NCBI RefSeq assembly: GCF_030704535.1
Contig: NC_081812.1
Location: 21,985,501-22,049,500 of the forward strand
Source of the DNA: Vitis vinifera
Taxonomy: Eukaryota; Streptophyta; Magnoliopsida; Vitales; Vitaceae
Direction: 5' to 3'
Length of the DNA stretch: 64,000 bases
Positions 1 through 13,130 of this stretch are shown in pieces. The position numbers and the translations under genes are program-made. Position 1 is the stretch's first letter. The number at the start of each line of letters is the position of its first letter. Below the pieces are notes generated by a model that worked only from the letters and a program-made list of their open reading frames with translations, had not been told where the DNA came from and searched no databases.

Positions 1-3000
1 GGATTAGAGGGCTTGGACAAGACCGTGAAAATATATTTTACTGAGAATGAACAAATGGAGGATGAGGACCAAGCTCTTGAGTCGTGGTAGAAGAAGATAA
101 GTGCATTGAATTAAGTGAAGATATTAGTCTTTCGAGAAGTTCAATTTCTAAATTAGTGAGATTGCGTTAGAAATTAAGATTCTAAGAAGACGGTTAGGAA
201 TTTCCAAGGACATCAGAGATGGTAAGATTTCTTATTGGAATAACCCTATAAAGACTTGCAAATCGTGAGCATAAAAGTTTATCTCTCCATCATAAATCTT
301 CCTAGAATCGGATTCTCTCCCCATTCCCTACCACAAAGCGGGTGTATGGGGAAAAGTTCTGAAAGACTTGAGCAATAGCCTTCCAAGGATATTTGTGTGA
401 CCATCTAACTAAAATGTTGGTTTCATCCATTAGTATGTATCCCATAAATGCTTGAAATCATCTGATACCATAACATAACTTTCCCTAAAGAATCTCCAAA
501 GCCATTTCTCTAAGAGAGCACAATTTCTCAAGGAAATCTTCCTTATCCCCAACTTTTCAAACTCCTTTGGTCTACACACTGTATCCTAATTGATAAGATG
601 ATCTTTCTTCCTATCTCTCGTCCTAGACCATAGGATTCCTTTGCATTTTCTCAATCTTTAAGGTTACTGATACTAGAATCTTGAAAAAAGAGAGAAAATA
701 GCTAGGGATGTGAGACAAACAAGACCGAATTAAGGTTATCCTCCTTCCTAAAGACAAGAGAGCCTTCTTCTACCCATCCGACCTCCTCAAAATTCTATCA
801 ACCATTGGAACCAAAAGAATTAGCTTGAGGTTTTGTAGAATTTCTAGAGAAGCTTTAGAGAAGAAAATGGTATCCACTGCAAATTATAAAAGAGACACTC
901 TAGTCCTATCCCTACCAACTATGAAACTCTCAAATGGACCCCTTTCCTCCTTTCTCGTTATCATCCTACTAAGGATATCCACTATAAGGGTAAAAAGGAA
1001 AGGAGAAAGAGGGTCTCCTTGTTTTAATCATCTAGTGGCCTTAACCCAACCTTTGATACTTCAATTTACTAAGATTGCAAAACTCATTGAAGACGCTTCC
1101 CTCGTCTAGGATGTCCATTTTGTGCTAAAACCTTTCCTTTTTCAGCACATGGTCCAAAAATCCCCAATCCACATGGTTGTAGGTCTTTTCAAATTCAATT
1201 TTGAAGACCACCCCATCCCTTTCCCCCCAAACTTCCTTTTCTCATCCACCACTTCATTTGCAATCAAAACCGCATCTAGAGTTTGTCTCCCTTCAACGAA
1301 GGCTCGTTGAGATAGAAAAATTGTTTCATTAAGCACTCTTCTTAAGCGCCTTGACAAGGCCTTAGCTATAATCTTATATAAACTTGTAACCAAGTTAATA
1401 TGTCTAAAATTTGAAATTTTGGTTGTTTGACTGTTTTTTTTTGGCACAAGGGTAGTGAAACTTGTAACCAAGTCACATTGGTGCTTTGATTTATTACCTC
1501 ATTATCGTGGAACTCCACAAACACTCTTAAAAGGTCATTTTTTATCACATTCCGTCACTTTTGATGTACCGCAGTAGTAAACCAAGGATCTTCCCCTTGT
1601 TTAGTTGGAACACCGCAAGGTGTACCTCCTCTTCAGAGAAAGGACGGTCTAGCCAAGCAACACTCTCTCCAAAAATGGGTGACCACTTGAGGGTTTGTTG
1701 TAGAGCTTTTTGAAAAAATTCAATATCTCTTCTGATATATTTTCAATGTTGTCTAATTTTACTCCCTTTGCAGACACCAAGGAATTTATGAATTTCCTTT
1801 TTTCGCCTCCCATTGGCCACTCTATGAAAGAGCTTATAGTTGCAATCTCCTTCTTTGATCCATTTAACCCTAGATTTTTGCCTCCAATGAACTTCTACCT
1901 TTAACAATAAATCTTCCAGATCCCGCTTTCTTAAGGCTCTCAAAATGGAGAGATCAAGAGTCAAGTTCCTTTCTTGGTCAGTTACATCAATCCTACCAAT
2001 GTTTAAAAGATATTATTCTTTCTCTCTTACATCTCCAAGCGCCTTTCCATTCCACTCCTTCAACTTAAATTTAACAAACTTTAGTTTTCTCATAAATCTA
2101 TGATCTTCCCAACCATCACCCTAACACTCCTGCCACCATCACCTAAATCTCTCCTTAAAATCAAGGTGGAGCAGCCACGTATTCTCAAATCTAAAAGGAG
2201 TTGAGCCCACTTAAAAGGGTTTGTGTCTAGGCTAATTGGGCTTATGATTTGATGACCATCTAGGAAGTGCTTCTTGAAGACTTTGAGGGAAGAAAAGATC
2301 CCATTTGTTTGAGAACAAGAATCTATCCAACCTTTTACAAATAGGAGAAGCTTGCATATTTGAGCAAGTAAAAGTTGTGTTTCTAAGAGGGGGATCTATT
2401 AGCCCACTTTCTTTTATAAACTCATCAAAACACCTCATGCTAGAAGTTAACCTAAAAACACACATTTTCTTCAAAATTCTTCTTATAACATTGAAGTCCC
2501 CATCCACACACCACTTCGGATAAGTTAGACCAAAGAGGTCTTGAAGCTCCACCCAAAGATCCTTACTCAAATTAGAATTATTTGGATTATAAACTAGAGT
2601 TAACCAAAAAGAACCTTCTTCCTCAAAGCACAACTTAAAAGTTATTGAAAAGGATTCTAAAACCATCTTTGAACACTTGAATTTACTCAAGTCCCAAATA
2701 ATCACAATACCTCTTTAGGCCCCACAAGCTGGAAGAGTAGCCCACTCCTTAGTTCTAGCATTCCATACATTGCCCACAAACCTCCTATCGCAAGGCTCCC
2801 TCTTTATTTCTTAGAGCATGACAGTGTCGAGGTTTACAGAGTTGAAACCCTTTTATTGTCCTTCTTTTCTTCCTAGATCCCAACCCTTTAATATTCCAGT
2901 TTATGATTCGTATAAACCAATGAGAGCCCTTTAGTTTCCAAATCTAACCTAATAAACCCCATTAGGTCCGCATAAAGGCTTATTCTTCCTTCTAGAATAA

Positions 3001-5320
3001 ACCTTTACAAAAGGACAATCACTGCTTTTGTCCTCAGAGAGCCCCACTTTTCATTACCTTTGACAAGTAGGATTCCCATAGACTCTAAAACTGAATGTAG
3101 CTTGACCATTTTACTAGGTGAAAGATCCTCTACTTGAAAACCTTCCATTAAAGAGGACTCTAGGTCTCAGGAATGACCACTCCCTGATAAAAAATGCTCA
3201 CTAGGGCTGTAGAGTGGTGTCTCAAGAAAAGAACGATCGTTTAACTCCTGATTATTGACCACTATAGGGACGTCCATACCAACAACAATGGGAATGCCAA
3301 CATTAGGGACAGATTTAGCACCAGGTAAGTTCTTTTGGTTTACCGTTTGTATGATAAGGCTAGAATCCATAGGATTAACCAACAAAGGTTGATGCTGAAT
3401 AGAGTGAGAAGCAAAAAAGGAAAAGAGAGCGAGAAGATTTGAATCAAAAGCCCCATCTAAGGAAAGTTCCTTAATGAAGGTTCTGGAGTTAGAAGGACAT
3501 ACCTGACTTGGCAAACCATAAGGCAGGGAACCCTCGCCTCTCAGAGTCCCTTTGAATGCTCAGGGGGCTCTCTGCCCTTCCTCGAACCCAACCTGTGTCC
3601 ACCTGTTAAGGTCTTCTCCTCTATTGAAGGCTTTTGGAAGTTTGGATTGCTTTTCCTTGCCATAGTCAAAAGTTTGAAATACGGAGGCCAACTCTTTGCT
3701 TGCCTTCTCGCGTCACCTAGAGTAGTCCTTTGAGTAGGCTGCTCTTGTGCATCGACAATATATTGAACCTTTGCAGAGCAAGCCTCTGTTCCTTGGTAAT
3801 TTGGGGATGAAGACTCCAAAGGGCCTCCCCGAAAGACTCACAAAGGGCCCTTACTACTGTGTGACTGTGCTCACATCTCTTGAAGAAGAAAAAGGTCCAG
3901 AACTACAACATCTATTTGGGCTTCCTCCATACTGGGCCAAAGACTGAGTGGGCCTTGAACTTCCTCCACTACTTGGGTTGCTTTCACGTGCTAGTGGGCT
4001 TACTCTTTCTTTCCCCAAATTGGGCTTGCCCCCTCTTTCATTAAGGGCTTGCACCTTCTTTCCTTGAAATGGGCTTCCCAAAAGTTGGGCCAAGGGCCTT
4101 TGGTTCAGTTACTTGGGCTTCAGAAGACTTAAGGCTCTTTTCCTCAACTAGGCCCCCCCTTTTCTCTTTGTGGGCTTTATAACTTTTTGGACAGAAAAGG
4201 GCCGCCTTTCCACTAATAGTGTCTCCTTCCTTGGTTGTGCTTTCCTTCCTTGAGCCTTTGTTTGACCCAAAATTTGAAGAGGAAACAGGAGCCTGTGGGA
4301 GACAACCATCACCAGGATTCAAACTAGTGTCGCCACCTGTCCTTGTAATAGGACTTTGCCTCCTGTTGCAGTCACTTCTCACTGCACTATCCTTCCAACC
4401 ACAGTACTCATCTTCTTCCTCCCCAACGACTGAGACCGGGACTGTGAAGCTCCATGCCCCATCTATCACTTCTAAGAACGCCGGTAGCACAACATTGGCT
4501 TTCATCTCCACCTTCAACTTGATCTTTGATAGATCAATTAATTTTAAGGACTGTCGATCAATTTCTGTTACAACCCCCCAATGATTTGACAAATGATGAA
4601 GATGAATTTCCGATTGTAAGTGGAAAGGAAGACCTCGCAACTCTATCCATCCTCACTTAAATTTTCCGAGTATCAACATGTTTTCCTCTGGCAACCACCT
4701 TCTTAACGAAATCACAACACCTCCCTTCAGTGAAACTGTTGCTACTCCTTTAAGCCAAAGAGCACTTCCAACGGAATCCACAAATAATAATCCTTTGAAG
4801 AACGATATTGGTGTAACAGACACCATACCTTTCAAACAAAGAACTCTTGCAATAGCCCTTCCAACATCTGACCAATCCTCTATGTCGTTCTTGCTTTCGC
4901 AAATCACAGTTCTAGCCCATTTTTCCATTGGAACTAAAGCACCTTGATGAGTCCTTGACTTTCCCCTGAACTTCTTGATGAAACCCAAAGGGCTCTCTAA
5001 AATGACTGCCTTCTTTAGTTGCTCCAAAAACCAAATAATCTCTTCATTATCGAAAACCACGGTGAAAACAGCACCTCAACTTCTTTCTGTGATTGAAATC
5101 CACTTCCCCCCATGAGTGCATTCGAAACTGATTTGAAAACTCTTACTCTCCAACACGCAAAACCTTCTCTCCAGGTTTTCTTGGCAAGACTCATCTTGAA
5201 TCCGGACAATTATATACAAGTGAAATAATTCTTTCGCATCCACTCCGGCTTTGATAGGACTAATGTTCCAGCAGGCAATATCCTTTTGGAAGTCTGCTGT
5301 TGTAACAAGTTCAGTCACAG
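1..5320 (-). mobile_element. Degenerate LINE (non-LTR) retrotransposon, 3' end outside window
   Basis: Read on the minus strand, fragments appear in the order of a plant L1-type LINE. An ORF1-like/N-terminal region lies at about 5318-3170. An AP endonuclease segment at 2705-2232 contains WCVDGDFNVIRR and RLDRFLFSNKWD. A linker at 1964-1743 has SRVKWIKEGDCNYKLFHR. Reverse transcriptase at 1471-1142 has NFRHINLVTSLYKIIAK and QRAFVEGRQTLDAVL. The rest of ORF2 runs down to base 1, where IVRWSHKYPWKAIAQVFQNF-like and RFVVGNGERIRF-like stretches can be read with stops. Frames are broken by many stops and shifts, so the copy is dead. It sits antisense in an intron of the RRP5 gene whose next exon starts at 5897. 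The 5' limit near 5320 is approximate, and the 3' end and target duplication cannot be seen here. Confidence 0.88.
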
Positions 5321-5896
5321 GTGGTGAGGGGCCAGAAGGAGGACATGAAACAAAGGAAGGCTGGCGTTTAGATTATCTGATATGTTGTTGGTTGGTCTTC
5401 CACATGGATATTTTGCTTTTTCATGAGAACTTACTGTGCAGCAGAACTCATTTATCAATAGGGGTACAGTATTTGTTCTGTTGGTCACAGGTAATGATGA
5501 TATGATAGTCTATTGGATTGTAAGCCACTTATTCTACTTGATGAAGCAGTTATCTTTATGCTGGACTTGTATCTGCTTTCTGATACCTGTATGGGCTGCC
5601 TTTCTTTATCTTATAACATTTTCTGGCAAGGTTCTGTAAGCTTTCCTTCATTAATTAGGCCTGATTAGCTTTGAAAAGTGTGCATTCTCATAGTTTTTTT
5701 TTTAATATTCTCTTTGTACAGGTTGCTTATACAGTATAATATTTTGTTTTCTTTCTATATATGGGATATAATATTGTTCTGTACTTACTATGTGAATTAC
5801 CTTTCGAATGTTTGCTTCTTTCTTATGGAGTTCTAGTTAGTAAATATATTCTGAATTGTTATTATGGATTGTAGACTAACCTTAATTGTGACCCAG

Positions 5897-8800
5897 ATTG
5901 CTAAGCTTCAGTTATCAGACTCCGAACACTCTGAGTTAAAATGGGCTGAGGGCTTTAATATTGGCACCGTCATTGAAGGAAAGATTCATGATGCAAAAGA
6001 TTTTGGAGTTGTCATCAGCTTTGAGAAGTATAATGATGTTTTTGGTTTTATCACACACTATCAATGTATGTTCTCTTATTCAAAACCATCTCTGTTCATT
6101 GATCAATTATTACATTTCAGCCAATAATCTTCAGTGCAATTTATTTATTACAGTAACGGCGGAAAGAGGTTCCACAGTTCAAGCTGTCGTTCTTGATGTT
6201 GCCAAGACAGAACGCCTTGTGGATTTATCTTTAAAGCCAGAGTTTCTTGATAGACACAAGGAAGACAGTTCTAACAGCCAGGCTGGCAAAAAGGTGGTCC
6301 TCAAATTGATTCTTTTAGGGCTGTCTTTAAGATACCATCACTCGTTATCCACTTATATTTACTTTTGTTTGTTTGCCCATCATGATATATATGAACAGAA
6401 GGGATGAAATTAGCCATGCCATGGCTGTATGTTCTGTAACCTCTTTTTTGTTGCAAGGGCTTTTCTGTTCTTATGTAACCATACAAAGTTCTTAGGAAAA
6501 ATAACAGTTTTGCTCTCTCCTACGTTGTCTGACATTTTATCTTCTGACTGGTAGTTTACCATTTCGATTTGTGGTGTGGCTTAGTCATTTCTTGTTATGA
6601 CTTCATTTTTTATGTTTACTGATGAAGATTTTAAGTCTTGCTTTTTGCATGCTTGTGGTTTTTGTGCTCAACATGTTCAATCCTTTGTTCCAGAAACGCA
6701 GAAGAGAAGCATACAAGGAGTTGCAACCACATCAAACTGTAAATGCAATTGTGGAAATTGTGAAAGAAAATTACTTGGCAAGTCTTTGTTATTTAATTTG
6801 ATAATAGCTTGGTGTCAGTTATTTATTCAATACCTCAAACTCATTCCACCATGATTTGAATTGTTGTCCAAAGCAGGTTCTTTCATTGCCAGAGTATAAC
6901 TATGCTATAGGATATGCCTCTGTGTCTGACTACAACACACAAAAGTTTGCTCAGAAACAATTTCTTCATGGGCAAAGGTAAGCCATTCTTTCAAGTAGTT
7001 AGTCTCATTTGATTGGTTCAAGCATATTAAAATTTTATGGCATCAGTGTCCTTGATAGAAATGACTTTTTCCCTAGCTTTTGCATTATGTTGCCCTGCTT
7101 TCAAAAAGCAGTTTGTTATTGGCCTTAACAGTTGTTTTCCATATCTATAGCTGGCAAGTTGCTATAATTTTGAATATATTAGAAATGAGTTTGCAAGCTG
7201 ATATTGTTAATGTGGTGCAGTGTCATTGCTAGTGTTATGGCACTTCCAAGCCCCTCAACAGTTGGAAGGTTGCTTTTGGTTCTTAAATCTGTTAGTGAGG
7301 CTACAGAGACTTCCAGTTCAAAAAGGGCCAAAAAGAAATCCAGCTATAATGTGGGATCTCTGGTTCAAGCAGAGGTAGATAATTTTGAATTTGTATGCAG
7401 TTATTATCTTTGCATTTTGGTATTGGAATTTGAAATGATATTGAACCACTAAATCTTTAATTTCTGCTTTCCAGATTACTGAAATAAAGCCTCTTGAGTT
7501 AAGGTTGAAATTTGGAATTGGTTTCCATGGGAGGGTTCATATAACAGAGGTAAGAATTTTCTTGAATGATTTTGACTTGATAGGTTAAAAATAGTGATTT
7601 TGTGGTTTATCATTTGTATGTTTTTCTTTGTTTATGCCGCATTTGTAGAAATGTATTTACCTAATCATTGGATTTTATGCAAGTTTAACTTGTCTTGTCA
7701 GCAGGTATGTGATGAAAATGTTATTGAGAATCCCTTTAGTAACTTTAGGATTGGGCAAACAGTGTCTGCAAGAATTGTTGCAAAAGCCAATAAATCAGAA
7801 AATAATGGTAAAAACCACCAATGGGAGCTGTCCATCAAACCAGAGATGCTTACAGGTAAAAGCATATGAAGCGATGTTTTCTTATTGTGTCTGACTTGAA
7901 TCCTTCACATTCTTGATTTCTTGTTTAATGAATTCATTCTCTCTAAATTTTTAACTCTCAGCTGAACTAATCATTATTTTAAATGGTTAAGTTTGGATGC
8001 AAACTCTTTTGGCCGTTTTTTCCATCTAGGGCATATCTGATTTAAACTGTAGTGATTGATAAAAAAAAGGTCTCATGTAACATGAAGTAGTCAACCCATC
8101 CAATGAAATTTTTTTAGTTTTATTTATTTATTTATTTTTATTTGGTGGGAAAGCAGGAAGACATTCTAAATCCAGCACTATAAAATCTGGAACTTTTATT
8201 GGTGTTAACTTGGGAGGGACTGGTAACAGACACAAAACCACCTGAATGCTTTCTAGTAGTCTATGCATGATGCAGAAATGCCTGAAATTACCAGAAACTG
8301 CCATCTTCTAATCAATTTTTTGCCACTGTCATTTATCCATTGCTGCTTCCTCTATATTGACTTTAATTCATCCAAACTGTCTACAACCTTTGCTTTCGTG
8401 TGATTCATTTCTGCAGAAAGTAACCTACAACTGTCTCTTTGTCTGTTAATGTTTCCACAAGCTAGGACATTGTCATATCTGCTATTTCTTTGCCCTTGTT
8501 AATTTGAGATCAGCATTGTAATTTCTTTACAGGTTCCATTGAAGTTGAGAACAAGCTTGTGGATGCAGAATTCAGGATTTCAACTGGACAACGGGTAACT
8601 GGTTATGTGTATAAAGTGGAAAATGAATGGATCTGGTTAACGATATCGCGTCATATCAAGGCTCAGCTATTTCTACTTGACACTTCATGTGAACCTAATG
8701 AACTTCAAGAATTCCAGAAGCGCTTTGAAGTGGGAAAAGCTGTTTCTGGTTATGTTTTAAGTGCCAATAAGGAGAAAAAGCTATTGCGCATGGTGCTACA

Positions 8801-11800
8801 TCAGTTCTCCGTCTCTAATGGAACACTTGATGGCAAAGTTTTAAATATTGATAATCAACACTGCAACCCTCCTATTGAGAACTTGATTCCCCATATTCAT
8901 AAAGGAGATACTCTCGGTGGTAGAATTTCCAAAATACTTCCAGGTGTTGGTGGATTGCTTGTCCAAATTGGTCCTCATCTGTATGGTAAGGTTCATTTTA
9001 CTGAACTTAAGGACTCTTGGGTGTCTGACCCATTGTCCGGTTATCATGAAGGGCAGTTTGTAAAATGCAAGGTCCTGGAAATAGGCCATTCAGAGAAGGG
9101 TACTGTCCATGTTGACTTATCACTATGGTCATCCTTAAATGGCATGCATTCACCTAACAGCCGCGTAGAAAAGATAGACAATCTTCATTCTGATATGCTT
9201 GTGCAGGTAAACATGCTTTGATGCTTTTCTCAATTTTCACGGTGCATTTTGCTTTCCATCTTTAGAGATATATTTAAAAAAAAATTATTTAATAGTCATA
9301 AACAATAAAATACAGTAGTGTAAATATCATTTTCTATGCAAGTGCAAACTATGGGTCAAGCTAAAATTTTCATCATATATGTGCAAATTATTTTCCATTA
9401 TTTTAGTGGTGACACCCCGTGCCATTTCCAATTGCTTGCTCCATTATTGCCTTGCACATGCTCCGTGCTCCAGCTTTGATTCTCACCATCAATAAATGAA
9501 TGTGTTGTGGCTTACTTCATGACCATAATGAATGAATCTTTTCAATCAAAGCAGGAGCATCTTCCATTTATTCATATGTAAACCACACTTGAATTAATAT
9601 CCAGATCTACAAAAAACTCCTCCCCGTGGTTCCATAAATGGGATCCCATTCCATTGCAGCAGCTAGCAGGGCCAGCTTTGCTTGGTTCTCTAATGGGCTT
9701 GCTCCCTGTGAGTGTGCCCCCCATAAGGTACAAGGGTAAGCCTTCCGTGATAGGGGTGAATTCTTGTGCAAATCATGTGTAAGCTAAAATTTGTTTCTTG
9801 AGTAAAGGGATATCTGACAATAAAAATATCCCAACTTTTGCATGACAGCAATCCTGCACATTATGTAGTCACTACACTGTATAAATTCATAACCACCAGT
9901 ACTACTACCATTGCCACTACAACTAGCTTTGTTTACTGTCTAGTGACTGGTGAAATGTGTTTCTCCAGGATTTTTGCTTATTATTATCTAATTTGTTTAT
10001 CTTTGCAACAATTACTACTGCTTGTAGTAGTAGTTTGTTAACGACTGGTGACATTTATTTTTTCTTCAGGATATCTACTGATCATATTATTTGTTTATCT
10101 TTCTCTTGGACTTGATTAGGGATATGTTAAGAATGTTACCTCAAAAGGATGTTTTATTTTGCTTTCCCGGAAGCTTGATGCTAGAATCCTCCTTGCAAAT
10201 TTATCTGATGGATATGTTGAAAAACCTGAAAGAGAATTTCCTATTGGAAAACTTGTAAGCGGAAGGTAAGTAGGGTTTTTTACCAGTCGGACAAGCATTT
10301 AATATTTAATAGTTGACAGTTATCACCATGTAGTGCTGAGAAACTTAAGTGCAGGGTGTTATCTGTGGAGCCTTTGTCTCGGCGAGTTGAAGTCACCCTC
10401 AAGACGTCAAGTGCAACTAGTGTGCAAAAATCTGAAGTAAATGATTTTAGTAGCATCCTTGTTGGAGATATTATTTTTGGCACGATTAAGAGGGTTGAGT
10501 CATATGGTTTATTTATAACCATTGATGACACAAACATGGTGAGTTATTAAGTACGTTGCAAATTTAGTACACCATAACCCACCATTAGTTTATGTTAAGA
10601 CTGACCTCTATAAATGAATTTTGTGGACATCTTGCAATTTTTAATACGTAGTGCGGATAGTTTATTGAAACTCAATGCTCAAACAATATTTTAATGGTGT
10701 TTTTTTTTTTCCAGGTTGGGTTGTGCCATATTTCAGAGCTTTCAGATGATCATATTAGCAACATTGAGACTAAATATAAAGCTGGGGAGAGAGTTGCAGC
10801 AAAGATCTTAAAGGTAAATATTTTTCTTGTACAAAAAGTGCTTGCTCATCATTTGAATCAGTTATGTGAATGGTGCATTGTGTTTGGTAATTCTTTCTTT
10901 AAGATCATGCCAATTATTGATTAATCTTTTATTGGCACCATATTTCTAATTTTTCAACCCATCTGGACAGGTGGATGAGGAAAGGCACCGGATTTCTCTT
11001 GGAATGAAGAATTCATATATTAAAGAAACAACCCAAAATAATGGTTTTGTTGATGACACTCAATTGTCAACATTTCTGGAAAACAACTCTCGTGAAATCC
11101 AAAATTTGGATGTTGAATATGAAGACGAAGAGTACCCAGTTCTTTCACAAGTGGAGTCAAGGGCCTCAATTCTTCCACTTGAGGTTGATCTTGATGATGT
11201 AAATCACTCCAATTTGGATGATGCAGTTGGTCAAAATCATATTTATACTAACGAGACAAACACCATAGATGAGAAAAGCAAGAGACGGGCCAAGAAAAAA
11301 GCCAAGGAAGAAAAGTAATTTTGATTCTACCTGTTTGACAATCCCATCATTTTGGGGCTACTGTATAGAATTTTACTTTTGTACTAATCTCTTCACTGTC
11401 CTCCACAGGGAGCAAGAAATTAGGGCTGCTGAGGAACGACTAATGCTGAATGATGTGCCAAGAACTGCCGATGAGTTTGAAAAGCTGGTTAGAGGTTCCC
11501 CTAATAGCAGCTTTCTATGGATAAAATACATGGCTTTGATGCTGTCTTTGGCTGATATTGAGAAAGCTCGCTCAATCGCTGAAAGGTATTAGTTTTTTGC
11601 TGTATTATTGATTAGCTAAAAGCAGAGTTTTCCAAAAAAGATTTAAAACTTAAAAAACTAAATTTGTGCAGTGGGCTTATGCAAGAGTTTTGTATGGTGG
11701 GCTTATGCATGTTTCTGTATTCTTTTTTTTGGAAGGACAGTGGTTTTTTTAATATATATTCTTGTATGGATAGCAAAGTTTTATTTAAGAATAAGAAGAC

Positions 11801-13130
11801 AAATAGTTGCTCAAACTTGAAATCTAATTCACTTCAGATATTTTATTACTGAAAAAAGGGAAGAGGATTTCTCAATGGAACACCTTTATGCATAAAATGA
11901 AACTCATACAATAAGGAAAAAAAAATGTTTTGGGTCTGTATCTCATTAGTTTTTATTCGCCATTGTTGAGTTCTCTTCTTCTTTCTTTGTTCTATGGGTT
12001 CAGTTTTTAATGGGTAATTATTTTCTCAACCTTGAGAAAATTGAACTGAAATTATAACAATTGACACTGATAATTATGGGTTTTATGTATTTCACTTCTT
12101 GTTTATGTTTTGAAGGGCTTTGAGAACAATAAATATCAGGGAAGAGTCTGAGAAGTTGAATATTTGGATGGCGTATTTTAATTTAGAAAATGAATATGGG
12201 AATCCTCCAGAGGTATTTTTTCTTTGTGTGATTTTCACTGTAATTACATTATCAGTTAAATAGTTTCATATCTCTCTGTCTCTCTCTCTAGGAAGCTGTT
12301 GTGAAGGTATTTCAAAGAGCATTGCAGTATTGTGATCCTAAAAAGGTGCATCTAGCACTCTTAGGCATGTATGAAAGGACTGAGCAACATAAGTTAGCAG
12401 ACGAGCTTCTTGAGAAAATGACCAAGAAGTTCAAGCATTCATGCAAAGTATGTTATTTTTCTAAATTTTGTTTTTGTTTCAGTTAGATGTCAACGTGTTG
12501 AGTTTTTCACGTTTTTATGTAATTTTAGGTTTGGTTAAGAAGGGTGCAGAATGTCTTGAAGCAGCACCAAGATGGAGTTCAACCTGTTATAAATCGGGCT
12601 CTTTTATGTCTTCCCCGCCATAAGCATATTAAATTCATCTCACAGACTGCTATCCTTGAATTCAAATCAGGGGTTCCTGATAGAGGACGATCCATGTTTG
12701 AAGGGATGCTGCGGGAGTACCCGAAGAGAACAGACTTGTGGAGTGTCTACCTTGATCAAGTAAAAATCCCCTTCTCTAGTATAATCTCCTTCCCTTTTTG
12801 CTGTAATAAAGATTACGATTCTCCCTCTTTACAGGAAATTCGACTTGGAGATATTGACATTATTCGTGCACTATTTGAGAGGGCAATTAACCTCAGCCTT
12901 GAACCCAGAAAAATGAAGGTGTGTTGGATTTTGCTCTCTTAGTCTTCTGTTTCCTTTATTTATTAATTTTTTTTGCAAGATACTTGAATTGTTACATTTG
13001 CTTTTGACGTCTGGTTTTGCAGTTCTTATTCAAGAAGTACCTCGAGTATGAGAAGTCTCAGGGTGATGAGGAACGGATTGAATCTGTAAAGAGGAAGGCA
13101 ATGGAGTATGCCAACAGCACACTTGCTTAA
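5897..13130 (+). CDS. RRP5: RRP5-like rRNA biogenesis protein, C-terminal 1064 residues (5' part outside window)
   Basis: RRP5 (PDCD11 in animals) is a nucleolar scaffold for pre-rRNA cleavage in both 18S and 5.8S/25S maturation. I joined 18 exons: 5897-6065, 6154-6293, 6694-6777, 6877-6977, 7221-7374, 7475-7549, 7705-7855, 8533-9206, 10120-10265, 10334-10538, 10715-10813, 10971-11314, 11409-11585, 12116-12212, 12292-12447, 12529-12759, 12835-12918 and 13023-13130. They give 3195 bp, in frame throughout, ending at TAA. The N-terminal two-thirds reads as at least seven S1 RNA-binding repeats (for example [18 protein letters not shown] and [18 protein letters not shown]). A charged linker ([15 protein letters not shown]) and a C-terminal HAT/TPR superhelix ([36 protein letters not shown]) follow, the classical RRP5 layout. 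Plant RRP5 is about 1900 residues, so roughly 800-850 residues lie before the window. The intron upstream of 5897 holds the LINE. Confidence 0.95.
6778..6876 (+). other. GC-AG intron in RRP5
   Basis: The exon ending TAC TTG at 6777 is followed by GCAAGT, not GT, and the intron closes with AAAGCAG before GTTCTTTC at 6877. Reading frame and the S1-repeat sequence (KENYL then [13 protein letters not shown]) continue exactly across this junction, and no nearby GT keeps the frame as well. GC-AG introns are a known minor class, about one percent in plants, usually with a strong match around the C, as here (G|GCAAGT). Confidence 0.8.
9207..10119 (+). other. RRP5 intron, 913 bp, no gene seen
   Basis: Intron between the large S1 exon and the next S1 exon. 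It begins GTAAAC and ends GATTAG. It has a stretch (about 9540-9790) of higher GC with no coding signal, possibly an old insertion, and a later run with tandem ACTACT/TAGTAG trinucleotides. I recognise no mobile element in it. Confidence 0.6.

Noticed and set aside
4219..4584. 121-codon plus-strand open frame
   Set aside because: It is the antisense shadow of the LINE ORF1-like region read on the minus strand.
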